A stretch of 64,000 bases of DNA from UBA7803 sp034522075 (GTDB taxonomy: Bacteria; Pseudomonadota; Gammaproteobacteria; Pseudomonadales; Azotimanducaceae): contig JAXHLO010000016.1 in NCBI GenBank assembly GCA_034522075.1, positions 1-64,000 of the forward strand, written 5' to 3'. Below, piece by piece: positions 63,209 to 64,000 of the stretch. The notes beneath the pieces were generated by a model. It ran no database searches. It was not told where the DNA came from and worked only from the letters and a program-made list of their open reading frames with translations. The stretch's first letter is position 1. Each line of letters begins with the position of its first letter. The position numbers and the translations under genes were made by a program.

Positions 63209-64000
63209 GCCACGTGCCGGTGCACGGCGTTCATGGCCTCGAAGATCTGCCGGGTGGCGTCGGGCACGCTGGTACCCGGCGCAAAACGGATGGGCTCGAG
63301 AACCCGCACGTAGGCCGGGCCCGGCTGCGGCTCGCGGGTGCCTTTCGGGCGGATGGCGCTCAGCCCGGCGAGGAACACGGGCACCACGGGCACGTCTTTC
63401 TCCAGCGCCAGAATCGACACGCCGTGGCGGAACTTGGCCATGCTGCGGCTGGTGGAGCGGGTGCCTTCCGGAAAGATGATCAGATTGCAGCCCTGGTCGA
63501 GCAGCCACTTGGGGTAGTCCAGGGCCTTCGACCCGCCGCCGCGCTGGATGGGAAACGTGCCCATGGCCAGCGACTGATACCACGGCTGCATGACCAGTTC
63601 TTTGCGGCCCTTGACGAACCAGCGGTCGGCGGCGGCGCCGGCATAGACGTTCCAGCGGATGCGCCCGGGCAGCGCTGCGTGCAGGGCCACCGCATCCATG
63701 TGGCTGGTGTGGTTGGCGACGATGATGCAGGGGCCTTTGATGCCCCGGAATTTTTCCCGGCCCAGCACCGTGAACGGTTTGAAGTAGCGGTGCACCCAGC
63801 GGTCGTAGGCATGCCAGCGGAAACCCAGCCGCGCCACCTTCGCCCACCAGCGCACCTGCCAGTGATGGGGCCCCACCGTACCGGATTCGCTGGTCACCAG
63901 GCGGCTGAACAGGTTGTAGTCGATGGCCGGGAGTATCTCGGTATCGGCGGTGACGCTGATCTCCTGCTCCAGGGTGGCGCGGTAGGCTTTGAAGTTGTCG
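63130..64000 (-). CDS. PlsC-type acyltransferase, 5' end beyond the window
   Basis: At least 290 residues; the frame is open to the window edge, so the real start lies further right. Acyltransferase motif I IVANHTSHMDAVALHAAL (NHxxxxD), motif II FPIQRGGGSKA, motif III LIIFPEGTRSTSRSMAKF and motif IV DVPVVPVFL. The upstream portion (DTEILPAIDYNLF) is not part of the PlsC domain. The complete protein may thus be a fusion, for example with an acyl-activating domain as in some two-domain acyltransferases. GTG 63897 would give a PlsC-only protein. Confidence 0.85.
   Translation of the reverse strand, partial: DNFKAYRATLEQEISVTADTEILPAIDYNLFSRLVTSESGTVGPHHWQVRWWAKVARLGFRWHAYDRWVHRYFKPFTVLGREKFRGIKGPCIIVANHTSHMDAVALHAALPGRIRWNVYAGAAADRWFVKGRKELVMQPWYQSLAMGTFPIQRGGGSKALDYPKWLLDQGCNLIIFPEGTRSTSRSMAKFRHGVSILALEKDVPVVPVFLAGLSAIRPKGTREPQPGPAYVRVLEPIRFAPGTSVPDATRQIFEAMNAVHRHVAQFGDAALVEELPGPSTALSSQASRS

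Overview
The window looks like a chromosomal segment from a high-GC, aerobic, heterotrophic gammaproteobacterium (Pseudomonadota). The grounds are CsrA, RmuC, GlmS, oxygen-dependent HemF, a TonB receptor, the PEP-CTERM regulators PrsK/PrsR and Pseudomonas-style REP palindromes. I cannot name a genus. Many reading frames carry one or more single-base shifts while their neighbours are intact. This points either to uncorrected indels in a draft or metagenomic assembly, or to patchy gene decay, and it limits every pseudogene call here.

Layout. 1-3.3 kb: the end of a PEP-CTERM/exosortase regulatory locus (prsK, prsR) with two damaged PEP-CTERM surface proteins. 3.3-4.1 kb: no gene, but a possible structured RNA with a terminator. 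4.1-12 kb: acyl-CoA dehydrogenase, two flavin/sugar-type enzymes, hemF, a BON lipoprotein, an alpha/beta hydrolase, exbD and a threonine aldolase, several frameshifted. 12-22 kb: an orphan AbiEi antitoxin, nucleoside transporter, phosphopantetheinyl transferase, a CPT-like kinase, GST, a glycosidase-like/LPS-kinase fusion, and an LLM oxidoreductase-hydrolase-sirtuin run. 22.1-24.7 kb: a dense graveyard of toxin-antitoxin pieces (HigA, HicB, RelE/NadS, BrnT/BrnA, a HicA fragment, a second HTH antitoxin, DUF2442), mixed with short duplicated pieces of the flanking sirtuin and phosphotransferase genes. 24.7-31.1 kb: APH-like kinase, CHAD protein, NadR-like ATPase, then a PdsR/PdsS two-component pair followed by a REP-associated tyrosine transposase (RAYT). 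31-37 kb: metallo-hydrolase, a MORN-Ser/Thr kinase-FHA operon and a TauE/SafE permease. 37.4-45 kb: pyruvate kinase, an XPD/DinG-like helicase with a FAN1-type nuclease and a LexA-like box, csrA, rmuC. 45-54.6 kb: enoyl-CoA hydratase, a hybrid histidine kinase, an HpcH aldolase, an acyl-CoA ligase and dehydrogenase pair, a periplasmic methyltransferase-like protein, a small lipoprotein and a PiT-like permease. 54.7-64 kb: tRNA-Leu, a peroxiredoxin-glutaredoxin fusion, a broken TonB receptor, glmS, a HicB/HicA pair, an odd tRNA-Leu, a HAD phosphatase, a lipase and a PlsC-type acyltransferase cut by the window end.

The unifying signal is a family of REP/REPIN palindromes (head GTGGG, GTAGG or GTTGG, then hairpin GCGACCTCCAGGTCGC or variants). 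There are at least 13 clusters, nearly all at gene ends, and two of them flank the single RAYT gene that probably mobilises them. At several sites REP sequence has no stop codon in the gene frame and supplies new protein ends. The RAYT frame is even open all the way back through a REP pair into the upstream histidine kinase PdsS.

The second theme is toxin-antitoxin modules in which the antitoxin is readable and the toxin is missing, truncated or frameshifted.
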